Assembly: GCA_965240325.2 (NCBI GenBank)
Contig: OZ251236.1
Location: 248,001-312,000, forward strand
Reading direction: 5' to 3'
Length of the DNA stretch: 64,000 nucleotides
Origin: Rebecca billardiae RCC1528
Lineage: Eukaryota; Haptophyta
A program made the position numbers and the translations under genes. A model generated the notes under the pieces. That model had not been told where the DNA came from and did not search any database. It saw only the letters and a program-made list of their open reading frames with translations. Below, one piece after another: positions 38,868 through 49,435 of this stretch (the first letter of the stretch is position 1; each line of letters begins with the position of its first letter).

Positions 38868-39833
38868 TCAGGCGCCGCGCGCGAGGATGTCGTTGAGCAG
38901 CACGTCGAAAACGTCGTCGAACGTGGTAGTCGCCGCGGCGTCGCCGGGTACTGGTAGGCACTCACGCGGCTGCCATGCAGTGTGCACGAAGCTCGTGTGG
39001 AGCTCCGCATCGCCGGCAGACGAGCTCGGCGCCGTCGAAGGCGTGTTGAGGAGGGGCGGCGGCAACGGGTCGAACGGCACCGCGGCGTAGGGCGGCTGCT
39101 GCTGCTGCTGCTGCAGGAGCAGCTGGTGGTGGTGGCGCTGGTCGGCGCCGAACATGGCCTTGGTGACGTCGTGCGGGCTGCCCGGGAAGACGCATGGCGC
39201 ACCGGCAGCCTCCGGGACGCACGCGTTGTCTGCGTGGTTGGGCACAGAGCGAGAGGGGCGCGCCAGCTGGACGAGGCCGCTGTTCATCGCCGAAGCGAGC
39301 TCGCGCGCGAGCAGCGCGTGGAAGGGCGCGATCTGACGCTGCTGCGCTGCTCGCCACGCGAGCGCGTCGGTGGGCGAGGGCAGCGCGGCGGTGTGTGGCT
39401 GGGCACGCAGCTGGCCCGGCACGACTAGCGGCGGCGTGTGCATGCTCGCGCGCGCAGTCGACGGCGCACTCGGCGCGGCGATCGGAGTCGCGGACACGTC
39501 CACGTGTGCGTCCGAGCGAGACGCGCCCGGCCGCGCGACGGCGGCCAGGGCCTGCGGTGCGAGGAGCGCGGGGAGCATGGCAGCGATGGGGCCCTCGAGC
39601 GTCATGTTTGGCACGGCCTCCGCGCCGTGCCGCGCGCGCAGGCGCTGCCGCTTGTTCTGGAACCAGATCCTGGCTTGGCGCGGGTGGACGTTCAGCGACT
39701 TGGCGAGCGCATCGACCGTCAGCCGGTTGGGCATGTTCGACACGCTGAAGACGGACTCGAGGAGCAGCCGCTGCGCCGGGAGCGGCCGCCAGCGGTGCTT
39801 CACGTGCGCGTCAGATCGGCCGGCATCGGGCAT
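38868..39833 (-). CDS. Homeodomain transcription factor
   Basis: 321 residues from the ATG at 39833. The homeodomain is at about residues 12-70: KHRWRPLPAQRLLLESVF in helix 1, and recognition helix 3 HPRQARIWFQNKRQRLRAR with the invariant W-F-N-R positions. There is no three-residue TALE insertion, so it is a typical-type homeodomain. The rest is low-complexity, with a poly-Gln run (about 240-246) and a hydrophobic/acidic C-terminus (TTFDDVFDVLLNDIL) that looks like an activation or dimer motif. A short SFVHTAWQ motif near residue 285 resembles SFVHTAYQ in the C2HC zinc-finger protein at 57-60 kb. Nuclear DNA-binding regulator; target unknown. Single exon. Confidence 0.9.
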   Translation of the reverse strand: MPDAGRSDAHVKHRWRPLPAQRLLLESVFSVSNMPNRLTVDALAKSLNVHPRQARIWFQNKRQRLRARHGAEAVPNMTLEGPIAAMLPALLAPQALAAVARPGASRSDAHVDVSATPIAAPSAPSTARASMHTPPLVVPGQLRAQPHTAALPSPTDALAWRAAQQRQIAPFHALLARELASAMNSGLVQLARPSRSVPNHADNACVPEAAGAPCVFPGSPHDVTKAMFGADQRHHHQLLLQQQQQQPPYAAVPFDPLPPPLLNTPSTAPSSSAGDAELHTSFVHTAWQPRECLPVPGDAAATTTFDDVFDVLLNDILARGA

Positions 39834-41404
39834 GGCGGGGGGTACGAATCGAGCGTGGCGGGGGAGGACCGAGGGAGGGCACGAATGTCCACGACTCGTC
39901 TTTTGCGGCGCTGGTCAGATCGAGTTCGGGCCCGAGTCCACGGCCCACGCCCGTGTTGTGCCGTAAGAGGTTTGACCGCGACGACGACGGACTGTGCTAT
40001 GAGTCGACGAATCAGGAGACCCGCGTCGTACTACCTGTATCGTTAAATCATAGATGAGTATGAGTTCGTGCAGTGGAATATCAATATATGTACTCGCGAA
40101 TCGTGACATACCAGGCCCTGATAAACTGAGAAAGGGCGCGGACGCCGGAAGACACCGCGCGCGAATTCATTAACATGAGTATGAGCTATGATACATCACC
40201 ATCGTCATGATTCTGACGGTTGGGTTAACGGTTGGGTTTTGAGAGGTCAAGAGGTTACAACTGCCACTAACCACTAAGCAAATAATAGGTTGCCGCCTGA
40301 CACCCTGATGATTTCATTTATAATAATTTGGGGAATCTCCGCCAGACTTCGTGGCAGTGACGAGTGCGCGCAAGGTTCGAGTGAGTGCGTGCTTGCGGCA
40401 GGGCCATCATGAGTGAGTGCGTGCGGAGTCCGGCTGCGCGGGGCCCGCGAACGAGCGAGTGCGTGCGGGGCCGGCTCCGGGGCCGGCGGAGCCGGCCAGT
40501 GAGTGCGTGCACTCGAGTGCCAGGCGGTGCGACACCATCTGCATCACGTGGTGGCGCACGCTGCCACGCACGCGTCCTCGCTTCGGTCGCTAGCTTGACG
40601 GTGCGTCAGTCAGGCTTCATGCTGCTCAGCCTCAGCTCGGCCATGAAGTGATGGGCAATAACTGCTGCAAAGGGGACAGTGGAGCGCCTGCGCCGACGAG
40701 CGCTATCCTGGTCGTGTTTCTTGCTGCCTGATCCGCTGCCATTCTCGGTCGGTGGCGCCAGCCCGCTGCACGGCCACGTCCGGAGAACTAGTGCAGCAGT
40801 CGATCACAGAGTGACGGCGCGAGGCCAGTGCTGAGGAGTGCACGGGCATCCCCGAGCCCACGCATGGCGCATGCAAGAAATTAGAAAGACTGAGCGAATC
40901 GGGGCCGAGCTGATAAGTGCCGCATCGAGCGAGCTTACTAGGCTGGCTGATACGGTTAGTCAGTACAGTGAGTCACACTACTCACAGACACAGTGAATCG
41001 CACCGGGACGGACAGTGACTAGGACTGGGCACTGTCGGAACCGGTGACCCGGTGTAGAACTGTGTGGCAGGCCAGTGAGACCGCCGGTGTATACGACGAC
41101 GTGAGTAGTGAAGCAGACTGGCTGTGACGTCGACCAGGATGATGGCGTGAGGCTATAAGTATATGCGTAATGCGACAGCGATGCGTGCTGCTGACTGATC
41201 TAAGTCTGCTATAGTAATCTGCTGACCGTATCAGCGCCAGAGTCGCTGCTAGGCTACGCGCAGCCGACTTATTCCGGTAGTATCGTAGTGTAGTCACATG
41301 CTGATGCACATCGATCGTCAGCAGTGATGCATGCATGCGTCTGACGATGATAATAGCAGTAGCAGTAGTCATCCAGAGTACCGAGGTCCGAGTGGCGTCC
41401 GTGC
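39834..41404. other. 1.6-kb intergenic region with GAGTGCGTGCG repeats
   Basis: Presumed promoter of the homeodomain gene (39.83-40.3 kb), then a cluster of GAGTGAGTGCGTGCG-type repeats at about 40376-40520, then unassigned sequence up to the stop of the cyclic-nucleotide-binding gene. AT-richer than its neighbours. No gene is supported; a minus-strand frame at 41019-42320 overlaps the next gene and is a shadow. Confidence 0.5.
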
Positions 41405-44400
41405 TCATCGCACGCTCATCAGGTCTGTGGTGTACACGAAGTGGCGCTGCCGCTTGACCGGCTTGGCCGCGGCCGGCGCGGGCGGCGCGAACCGGTGCGC
41501 GACGCTCATCGCGGGGAGCAGCGCGTCGCGCGGCGGCGGCGAGCGTCGGTGCGGCGCGAGCGCGGCGCGCAGCTCGGGCGCTCGGTCCGGGCCGCGCGCG
41601 CGCGCGCGCGCGGGCTGCTCGGCGGCGTCGTGCGGCCCGGCCACGGCGGGCGCGCGCTGCGCGCGGCGGGCGGCGCCGTCGGCCGCCGCCGCCGTCGCCG
41701 GGGGCGTCGGATTCGCCGACGATGCCGCCGGCGGCGGCGTCGTCGGCAGCAGCGGCGGCAGCTCGGCCGGGCGCCGCGGCGGCGGGCGCGGCGGCGCGGG
41801 CGCCACCTCGGCGCGCGCCGCCGCGTCGGAAGCGCCGGCCTGGGCGCTGCCGCCGGCGGCGGGCGCGGCGGCGGGCACCGGCGCGTGGGGCCTGCCCGAG
41901 CGCAGGGAGCCGCGCGACGCCGAGACGCGCCGCGTCTCGCCCAGCAGCAGCGGGTGCGGCGCGCGCCACGCCGAGGCCGCCTCGAGCGACGGCGCGACGG
42001 CGGCGCCGCCGGCGGCGAGCGGCGGCGGTCGCTCGCCCTCGTGCTGCGCTGCGGTGAGGAGGAGGGCGCGCTGGCGCACGGCGCGCGGCGAGGCGCGGCG
42101 CGCGGCGTCGAGCCCGCCGCGCGGCGGCCGCGCCACGGGCGGCAGCGCGCCCGCGCCCAGCGCCGCGCGGACCACCTCCTCCACGCGCGTCGCCACCCAG
42201 CCGCGCATCGTCGCGGCGCGAGCTCCAAGCTCGTGCTCGCCGACGCCGCGGAGCAGCCGTCGCAACTCGGGCTCGGCGATCTCGAGGGCGCGGAGCGGGG
42301 TCTGCGCGACGAGCCGCCACGCGTGCCGTGGCACCAGCGTCTCGAGCGTCGCGGCGCAGAGCACGTTGCCCCCGCCGAGCATCATCACGCTCAGCTCGTG
42401 CCCGTGCGCGCCGTGCGCGCCGCCGTGCGCGCCGTGCGCGCCACTCAGCGAGTGCGCGGCGTGCAGCGTGCCGTGAGAGGAGGGCGCGCGCCGGCCGTCA
42501 CGGCCGGCGGCGGCGGCGGCGGCGGCACCGCCGTCGTCGCCACCGCCCGCCCCGCCGCCGCTCGGGCGGAGTGGCGAGCCCAGCTTTGGCGAGCTCGTGC
42601 CCGCGGCCGCCGCCGCGCCGCCGCCGCGCCGCCGACCGCCAGGCGTGCGCGCCTTGCCCGCGGCCGCCTCCGCGTCAGCGGACCCGCCGCCGCCGCTGGT
42701 TGCACTGCCGCCGCCGCCGCCGGCGGCGGCGGCGGCGGCGCCCGTGGAGAGCGCGGTGGCGCGGCTGGTCGGCGGCGGCGCGAGCGCGAGCGTCTTGTTC
42801 CGCTCCAGCCTCGCGCGCTCCGCGCGCGCCTCGTCGAGCGCCTCGCGCGCACTCACTGCGAGCCGACACTCACCAGAGACCAACAGCAGAGCGCGCGGCG
42901 GCGCGCACGCGCGCTCGCTCGCGAGCACCTCACCGCGGCGGATCTCGCAGTGGGTGAAGAGCGGCGCGACCCTGAGCAGCTCCGCCTCCGCCGCGGCGCG
43001 CGCCTCCGCCGCCGTCCCCGCCGCCGCGTGCGCCTGCGCCAGCCGCGGTCCGGGGAAGAGTCCGGATGCCGAGAGCAGCGCCGCCGTGCGCTCGAGGCCC
43101 GCCACGTGCGCCGCCGCGCCGCCGTGCGCGCGGTACGCGGCGCGCGAGATGGCGAGGACTTCGACCGGGCCGACGGCGCGCGCGGAGGAGTCGGGAGGGT
43201 CGCCGAGCGCGGCGGCGGTCTCGTTGATCGCCTCGCCCGCCCCGACCGTGCGCTCGAGCGCCTCCCACCGCCACGCGCCGTGCGTCTGCGCCGCGGCCGC
43301 GCCCGCCGCGCCGGCCGCGCCCGGCTCGCGCGTCGACGCGCCAGCGCCACCAAAGGCCCTCGCCACCTCGGCTGCGTCGAGGCCCTCTTCGAAGCCGCGC
43401 AGCGCGGCGGCGGCCGCTCGGCCGAGCATCGAGCGGCGGCGCGGCGTGGTGCCCCCGCCGCCGCCCGTCGCGCCGCCGCCGCCCGCGCCGCCGCCGCCAC
43501 CCGCCATCCCGCCGCCCTCCCCCGACCCGCCCGCCGGCCCGACCGCTGCGGTCGCATAGAGGCGGCCAGTTAGAGTGTTGACTGACACGTGCACGTGCAC
43601 GCTCGCCTGGCCCGAGAGCAGGATGAGCACGTCGGTCGGCGCGAAGCCGAGGTAGCTGCCGCCGCCCGCGCCGGCGCCGCCGGCGCCGCCGGGCTTGGAG
43701 CGCGGCGCGGCCGCGCCGGCGCCACCGCCGACGCCTGCCACGCCCGCCGCGCCGCCGCTGCGTGGGTGCATGCAGATGCGGACTCCCGCGCCGACGCGCG
43801 CATACATCACGCCCTTGCACAGCTCGCGCGCGTCCTCCTCCGCCAGCCTGGCGAAGAAGGGCAGCGCGCGCACGCGCTCAAGCAGCGCGGACACGTCCTC
43901 CGACGTGCGGCTCGCGCGCGGCTTGGCGCACGCCAGGTTGAACGCGGCGTCGGCGCGCGCGGCCCAGAGCATGCCTGCGCACACGCCGTCGTCGGCGCCG
44001 GCGCCGTCGGCGCGCCGGGCGGGCGGGCGGGTGGTGCGTGTCAGCGGTGCCGAGCGCGAGGTCGCGCGTATGGGCACGCGCGCACGCGCGCACAGCCAGG
44101 GCAGCGCACGCAGCGCACGCGGCGCCCACAGCGCACGCAGCGCGCAGTGCGGCACAGCACACAGCGCACGCAGCGCATGCGCAGCGCCGCGCGCAGCGCG
44201 CAGCGCGCAGCGCGCACGTTCGGTGAGCGCCGAGAGCAGCACGTCCTTGCTGAGGAGCAGGATGGTGGCGCCGCCCGCGCCCGCACCGCGCCCGCCCGTG
44301 CCCGCGGAGCCGAGCACCGCCGCGTTCCGCCGCAGCCCCTCCTGCAGCAGAGCCGCTTCGCCCACGAGCGCGCCTGCGTGCAGAGTTGACACGTGGCGCA

Positions 44401-45502
44401 GCGGCGACCGCAGCGCCGCGCCGTCGCGGCTCGTGCACTGGCGGAGCAGCTCCCAGCGCGCGCGCGCGAGCGCGCCGCCGTCTCGCTGCGCGTCCGCCAG
44501 CGCGGGCGGCGGCCGCGCGTGCGCGTGCACGCACACGTCCACCGAGCCCGCCGTGACCAGGAAGCAATATTCGGCCGGGTCGTTTTGACGAAACAACAGC
44601 TCGTCCGGCCGCAGGCTGCGCTGCACCATCCGGTCGCACAGCTGCGTGAGCGGCTCGCGCGCCCAGCTCTGGAAGAGCGCGCGGCTGCGGAGCAGCGCGG
44701 TCCGCGCGTGCAGCGTCCGCCTGTACGAGGGCACGAGGCACGCGAGCGCCGCCGCGCGCGGCACGACGAGCAGCCACGCCCAGCCGCCAGGAGTCGGCTC
44801 GTGCGCCGTCTCGAGCGCCGCGCGCGCGGCGGAGGGCGGCGGCGCGGCGTCGAGCTCCGCGGCGGTGGGCGGGGCGAGCACCGTCGCGTCGTAGTCGTTC
44901 GCCGGCTGGTGCTCCGCCAGCGCGAGCACGCCGATGCACGCGCCGCGGCCGACGACGCGCGCCGAGCGCGGCCGTGTCGCGCTCGCCGGCCGGGCGGCCG
45001 GGCCGAGGGCCGAGTCGCGCCGCATGGAGGCCCTCGCGCTGCGCCGCCCTGGCTCGGCGCGGGCGGAGGCGCCGCGCGGCAGGTTCGACGCCTCCTCGCC
45101 CTCCTCCTCCTCCGTCGCCGCGACGATCTTGGGCTCGAGCAGCTCGACGCGTCCGGCGGCGACCACAAAGACGAACTCTGGGAAGGCGGCCGCGCGCGCA
45201 AACGTGTGGCCCGGCGGGACGGCGATGCACTCGGCGTGCGCGACGAGCCGGTCCATCATGCCGTCCTCGTCCAGGGTCGCCTCCCCGTCGGCGGCGGCGG
45301 CGCCGCCGCCCGGCTCCTCCGCGCCCGCGTGGCGCAGCTGGCCGAGCACCGGCGGGTTGAGGGCGCGCACGAGCCTGCGCAGCTGCTGCCGCTCGTTGGA
45401 CGAGCGGTCGGCGGACGGGCGGCGCAGGAGGTCGGCGAGCTTGGCGATGCCTGGCGGCTCGGCCGGCGCCGGCTCGTCGATGCTGTCGAGCAGGTCGTCC
45501 AT
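41405..45502 (-). CDS. Protein with four cyclic-nucleotide-binding-like modules
   Basis: Exons 44218-45502 and 41405-43974 (phase 1, GTGCGC..GCGCAG) give 1,284 residues. Cyclic-nucleotide-binding (CNB) beta-rolls are seen at about 90-240, 285-425, 480-710 and 760-960. The second is the most complete: ELLFRQNDPAEYCFLVTAGS and phosphate-cassette LVGEAALLQEGLRRNAAV with Glu and Arg. Modules one, three and four have degenerate cassettes and long Gly/Ala inserts that split the fold. No ion-channel helices or kinase domain are visible. The C-terminus (about 1000-1284) is Pro/Ala/Arg-rich and disordered. It resembles multi-CNB scaffold proteins of flagellated protists; whether cAMP or cGMP binds is unknown. 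It is divergent from the kinase gene. Confidence 0.8.
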   Translation of the reverse strand: MDDLLDSIDEPAPAEPPGIAKLADLLRRPSADRSSNERQQLRRLVRALNPPVLGQLRHAGAEEPGGGAAAADGEATLDEDGMMDRLVAHAECIAVPPGHTFARAAAFPEFVFVVAAGRVELLEPKIVAATEEEEGEEASNLPRGASARAEPGRRSARASMRRDSALGPAARPASATRPRSARVVGRGACIGVLALAEHQPANDYDATVLAPPTAAELDAAPPPSAARAALETAHEPTPGGWAWLLVVPRAAALACLVPSYRRTLHARTALLRSRALFQSWAREPLTQLCDRMVQRSLRPDELLFRQNDPAEYCFLVTAGSVDVCVHAHARPPPALADAQRDGGALARARWELLRQCTSRDGAALRSPLRHVSTLHAGALVGEAALLQEGLRRNAAVLGSAGTGGRGAGAGGATILLLSKDVLLSALTERARCALRAARGAAHALRALCAVPHCALRALWAPRALRALPWLCARARVPIRATSRSAPLTRTTRPPARRADGAGADDGVCAGMLWAARADAAFNLACAKPRASRTSEDVSALLERVRALPFFARLAEEDARELCKGVMYARVGAGVRICMHPRSGGAAGVAGVGGGAGAAAPRSKPGGAGGAGAGGGSYLGFAPTDVLILLSGQASVHVHVSVNTLTGRLYATAAVGPAGGSGEGGGMAGGGGGAGGGGATGGGGGTTPRRRSMLGRAAAAALRGFEEGLDAAEVARAFGGAGASTREPGAAGAAGAAAAQTHGAWRWEALERTVGAGEAINETAAALGDPPDSSARAVGPVEVLAISRAAYRAHGGAAAHVAGLERTAALLSASGLFPGPRLAQAHAAAGTAAEARAAAEAELLRVAPLFTHCEIRRGEVLASERACAPPRALLLVSGECRLAVSAREALDEARAERARLERNKTLALAPPPTSRATALSTGAAAAAAGGGGGSATSGGGGSADAEAAAGKARTPGGRRRGGGAAAAAGTSSPKLGSPLRPSGGGAGGGDDGGAAAAAAAGRDGRRAPSSHGTLHAAHSLSGAHGAHGGAHGAHGHELSVMMLGGGNVLCAATLETLVPRHAWRLVAQTPLRALEIAEPELRRLLRGVGEHELGARAATMRGWVATRVEEVVRAALGAGALPPVARPPRGGLDAARRASPRAVRQRALLLTAAQHEGERPPPLAAGGAAVAPSLEAASAWRAPHPLLLGETRRVSASRGSLRSGRPHAPVPAAAPAAGGSAQAGASDAAARAEVAPAPPRPPPRRPAELPPLLPTTPPPAASSANPTPPATAAAADGAARRAQRAPAVAGPHDAAEQPARARARGPDRAPELRAALAPHRRSPPPRDALLPAMSVAHRFAPPAPAAAKPVKRQRHFVYTTDLMSVR
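43975..44217 (-). other. Intron made of GCGCACGCA-type repeats
   Basis: The single intron of the CNB gene. Its 5' half is a degenerate repeat of CAGCGCACG and GCGCAG, with no pyrimidine tract before the acceptor GTGTGCGCAG. It reads open in frame by composition, so it could be mistaken for coding sequence. Confidence 0.7.
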
Positions 45503-46947
45503 ATCGAGCCTCGCCGCAGGTGTGCCGCCACGGGGTGCGCAGCCTAGGCTGGCCGCATCCTGCACCCGAGTCTGTGGGCTCAGGCGCACCCGTTCAGATG
45601 ACCTGAGATATGGGAAACGGCGAATTCGCAAATAGGCCCGTTCGTCATGTTCCCGGCCAGAGTGGGTAAACCACGTAAGGAAGTCAGTCGAAGCTCGTCA
45701 GTGCCGTCAATAATAATGGATGAATGGGCGCCTGGTAAATGGGTACTTTTTCAGCGCTAGGTACTTCTATTAAAACTGCGGGGGCCTGGCGGCCTTGTCC
45801 CGGTGGGGCTGGTCAAACACAGCGCGTCTAGGACGCGACGGAGAAGCTTGCTAGGGCCGGCAGACCCGACGACGATGGGACGCGTTGGCCGTTCAGCGCT
45901 GACTACCCGTACCGGTATGCCGGTATCACCTATCCTCCGGTTGCGCGCGCGGGCGCGCACGGCGCGCGCGCGCGGCGCGGCACGGCGCGGCACCGCACCG
46001 CCACCGCGGTTCTGCAAGGCCCATCGAGGCGCCGGCGAGGCGCGCGTCGATGCAGTCGTCGCTGCGCGCGGCCGCTCGGGCACGACGGTTCGGCAACGGC
46101 ACGCACCGCGGATGGCCCACCGGTCTGCAGGCGGCGGCTGCTGCAGGCGTGGGGCGAGCCGCGGCGCAGGGCACAACCCGTGCACGGCGTAGACTTGCAG
46201 CCGTCGCTGAGCACGGCCCGTTGGGCACGACGTGGTACGAGCGGCTCGCGTCGGTGCGCATGATGTGTTGTGCAGCTCGCGCCGGCGGGCACGCACCTCC
46301 ACGATGGCGCCGCGCGCCGCGGGCGGCGCGGGTGACGGCTCAAAGGCCGCGCCCGTTGATGACGAGCCAGCGCTCGAGTACAGGAGTAGTAGTCGGGCAT
46401 AAGTCGGCGAGCGGGTGGCTTATGGTAGGCTTGTGGTACGAGCTTCTCCATCAGGCCGTTCGTCCACGTCATCTGATGCGGTTGCGGCTGCTTGATCGCC
46501 GCCACGTGCCGCTGGATTAATCCGCCAGATCGGCGCCAGTACCTCGCGATGCCGACGATGGCATCTGGCGCTGGGAATTCGGCGGAGGCCCGCGGAGCTG
46601 ATCCTTGTCGCGCGAGCAAAACGCGGGCACGCCAGACATGCGCATTGGTCGCGGGGCGCGCGTGAACTGCGAGCACGGGCTCGACTGGCACGCCGCCATG
46701 CGCCTCGACGCGCACGCGCGCCACCGGCGGACGAAAGCCCAGCTCGGCTGGGGCTCCCAAGCATTTTTGGTCGGGTCTGCCTGATTAATATTGGTTCGCT
46801 CGGGCGAATCCAACTGCCGGTGCATCTATTATAAAGTTCGTGGTTCGGTGCGGATCTCGTCAGGTAAGCGCAGCACCGCGTGGCAGCGGCAATTCCACAT
46901 GCGCCCGCCCAAGCGAAGTTTGTGTGGCACGACTGAGCGGGCGGTGG
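45503..46947. other. 1.4-kb divergent intergenic region
   Basis: Separates the CNB gene (-) and the kinase gene (+). It holds alternating GCGC-rich palindromic sequence at about 45940-46000. A minus-strand frame at 45930-46760 is open for about 276 codons and in part less biased than random (RYWRRSGGLIQRHVAAIKQ), so it might be a relic of a coding sequence or mobile element; no family was recognised. CAGGTAAG at 46861 could be a 5' UTR splice donor of the kinase gene. Confidence 0.4.
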
Positions 46948-49077
46948 ATGCCGCACGACGACCAGCTTGAGGCTGCTGCTCGCATGAACGAACTGGCGGA
47001 GGAGGGCGGGGACGGCCGCGCGCCGCGCCGCTCGGCGCGCCGCTCGCCGCCCTCCGCCTCGCTGCGCGCCGGCGCCGGGCACAAGCGCTCCGCCTCGCAC
47101 CACGCGCACCCGCGCACGTCGCCGCCGCTCGAGCTGCTGCAGCGTTACGACATGTCGGCGCACACGGTCGGGCGCGGGCACTTCTCGGTGGTGAAGCTCG
47201 GCGTGGACCGGCGGACGAACGAGCGCGTCGCGATCAAGGTGATCGACAAGCGCACGCTCCACTCCGAGGCGCGGCTGCGCACCGAGGTCGCCGTGCTGCA
47301 GCGCGCCGGCCGGCACGAGCACATCGTGCAGCTGCTCGACGTCTTCGAGAACGCGGAGGCGCTGTTCCTCGTGATGGAGCTCGTGCAGGGCGGCGAGCTG
47401 TTCGGCCGGATCGTCGCCAAGACGCGCTACTCCGAGGCCGAGGCGCGCGAGGCCATCGCGCAGATCGCCTCCGCACTCGAGTACCTGCACCGGCGCGGCG
47501 TCGTGCACCGCGACCTCAAGCCAGAGAACCTTCTCTACGCTTCGGCGGCGGAACATTCGCCGCTGAAGATCGCCGACTTCGGGCTGGCGCGCGCGTTCGA
47601 GCCAGCCGACGGCGCGAGGCTCTCCTCGCCCTGCGGCACGCCCGGCTACGTCGCGCCCGAGGTGCTTACCCACAATGGGTACGACGGCGCGGTCGACCTA
47701 TGGAGCCTCGGGGTGATTCTGTATGTGTTGCTATGCGGCCACCCGCCCTTCTACGCGCAGACGACGGCGAAGCTGTTCGACAAGATCAAGCGCGCCGAGT
47801 ACGGCTTCCCCGACGCGCAGTGGCGGCATATCTCCGACGACGCCAAGGACCTCGTCCGCCACCTGCTCACCCTCGAGCCCGCGCATCGGCTGACGGCGCG
47901 CGAAGTGTTGCAGCATCGGTGGGTGCGGGTCGCGGGCGCGGCGAGCGCGGAGCGCGTGCTGACCTCGCCGCAGGAGCTGGCGTACGCGTACTCGCAGCGG
48001 CTGTGGGGCATGTCGCTCGAGCTCTCCACCGCCGTGCACCGCCTCGGCAACTTCGCCGCGCTGCCCGCCATCCCGATGGGCGCCCTGTGGGCGCGGCGCC
48101 GGTCCGAACAGCCCGCGGCGCAGCAGCAGCGCCCGGCGCGCGGGGCGCGCCGCTCGGACGCGAGCGGCGGCGGCGGCGCCGAGGACGGCGGCGGCGGCGG
48201 CGGCGGCGCCCCGGCGCCGGCCGCGGCACCCGCCTCTGCCTTCGCCCTGCCGCAGCCCTCGCTGCTCGCGCCGCCCTCGCTGTCCACCGCGTGCGCGTGG
48301 GCCGCGTCGCCCGCGCGCCGCGCGCCGCCCGCCGAGGCGCCGCCGCCGCGCGGCACGTCGACGCGAGATACAATCTCGATCGTGCCGCCGCCGGAGGCTA
48401 CGCGAGATACAATCTCGATCGTGCCGCCGCCGGAGGCTACGCGAGATACAATCTCGATCGTGCCGCCGCCGGAGGCGCACGTGGGCGGGGCGCCCGCGGC
48501 GGACGGCGGCGTGGCCGCGTGGCACACGCCGCCGCGCGCGCCGCCGCGCGGCGCGCAGCCGGCGGCGTCGGCCCTGGCCCTGGCGCAGCTGGTGCCCGCA
48601 GCTGCCGGGCCGGCGCCGCCGCCGCCGCCCCGGCGCGAGCCGCCCCGCGCGGCCGAGCCGCCGCGCGCGCCGCGCGCCGAGCCGGCCGCCGTTGTCACCC
48701 CGCCGGCGGCGCCGGTGCCAGCCGCGCCCCGCGCGGCCATGCCGCCCTCGCTCCGGGCCGTCGGCCGCTCCGAGAGCCTGCCCACGCAGCTGCTGCGCAT
48801 GTCCCTCTTCGAGGCCTGCGAGCACGGTGGGTCCGCGGCGCTGGGGGCGGCCGGAGGAGCGGCGGACGGCGGCGGCGGCGGCGCGGACGGCTCGCCGCGC
48901 GCGCGGATGCGCCGCGTGAACAGCCTGCAGCACCAGAGCTCCGCGGCGGCGGCGGTGGTCTGCCGGTCGGGCGGAGGGCTCGACTGCGCCACGGCGAGCG
49001 CCGAGGAGAGGCAGAGGCGCGCGGCCGCGTGGCAGCGCGCGGACGGCCAGCAGCATCAGCCCGTGAGCGCAGCCTGA
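46948..49077 (+). CDS. CaMK-type serine/threonine protein kinase
   Basis: 709 residues from the ATG at 46948; a second ATG at 46984 is also possible. The kinase domain is at about 66-330 with all catalytic motifs: VGRGHFSVVKLG, VAIKVIDK, HRDLKPENLLY, DFGLARAF, CGTPGYVAPEVL, DLWSLGVILYVLL and a final HRWV. The sub-family (GELFGRI, LEYLHRRGVVHRDLKPEN, CGHPPFYAQTTAKLFDKI) is CaMK/DAPK/CHK2-like. No EF-hands, so it is not a CDPK. The 375-residue tail is Pro/Ala/Arg-rich and disordered. It has three perfect copies of a 13-residue unit (TRDTISIVPPPEA) and basophilic sites (RAVGRSESL, RMRRVNSLQ) that could be autophosphorylated. A helix after the domain (YAYSQRLWGMSLELSTAVHR) might be the autoinhibitory or calmodulin segment. 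Confidence 0.92.
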   Translation: MPHDDQLEAAARMNELAEEGGDGRAPRRSARRSPPSASLRAGAGHKRSASHHAHPRTSPPLELLQRYDMSAHTVGRGHFSVVKLGVDRRTNERVAIKVIDKRTLHSEARLRTEVAVLQRAGRHEHIVQLLDVFENAEALFLVMELVQGGELFGRIVAKTRYSEAEAREAIAQIASALEYLHRRGVVHRDLKPENLLYASAAEHSPLKIADFGLARAFEPADGARLSSPCGTPGYVAPEVLTHNGYDGAVDLWSLGVILYVLLCGHPPFYAQTTAKLFDKIKRAEYGFPDAQWRHISDDAKDLVRHLLTLEPAHRLTAREVLQHRWVRVAGAASAERVLTSPQELAYAYSQRLWGMSLELSTAVHRLGNFAALPAIPMGALWARRRSEQPAAQQQRPARGARRSDASGGGGAEDGGGGGGGAPAPAAAPASAFALPQPSLLAPPSLSTACAWAASPARRAPPAEAPPPRGTSTRDTISIVPPPEATRDTISIVPPPEATRDTISIVPPPEAHVGGAPAADGGVAAWHTPPRAPPRGAQPAASALALAQLVPAAAGPAPPPPPRREPPRAAEPPRAPRAEPAAVVTPPAAPVPAAPRAAMPPSLRAVGRSESLPTQLLRMSLFEACEHGGSAALGAAGGAADGGGGGADGSPRARMRRVNSLQHQSSAAAAVVCRSGGGLDCATASAEERQRRAAAWQRADGQQHQPVSAA
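48361..48477 (+). repeat. Three perfect 39-bp coding repeats
   Basis: Units start at 48361, 48400 and 48439, each encoding TRDTISIVPPPEA. Each holds the small palindrome GAGAT-ACA-ATCTC. Less GC-rich than the flanks. Located in the kinase tail. Confidence 0.9.
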
Positions 49078-49435
49078 TTAGCCTGATGCTGCTCTCGACT
49101 ACTACGCTGCGTGGTCCGACCATGCACGCCGTCCTGCGTCCGCCACCGAGCTGCTGAGCCGCCGTAGTCAGTAGCATCATCGTCCGATTCACAGGCTGCT
49201 GGTCATTACTGGCGGCGTCACGCTCGCGCAGACGAGCGCGGCGCGGCGGTCCCGCGGCGGTCCGCGTCGCGCCGGACGCTATGGCACGTCCGATCGGGAT
49301 CGACTGCGTGTCGTCGCGGTAGTGACGCAATAAATGCGGCGCGCCTGACGACGCATCGGGCGGCATTGGCATTTGGCAGCGCATATCCGTGCATGCTCAT
49401 CGGGCCGCACGGCGGGGCCACGCGGCGCCTCAGGC
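49078..49435. other. Convergent 3' intergenic region
   Basis: 358 bp between the kinase (+) and myosin (-) stops. Nothing identifiable. Confidence 0.5.
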
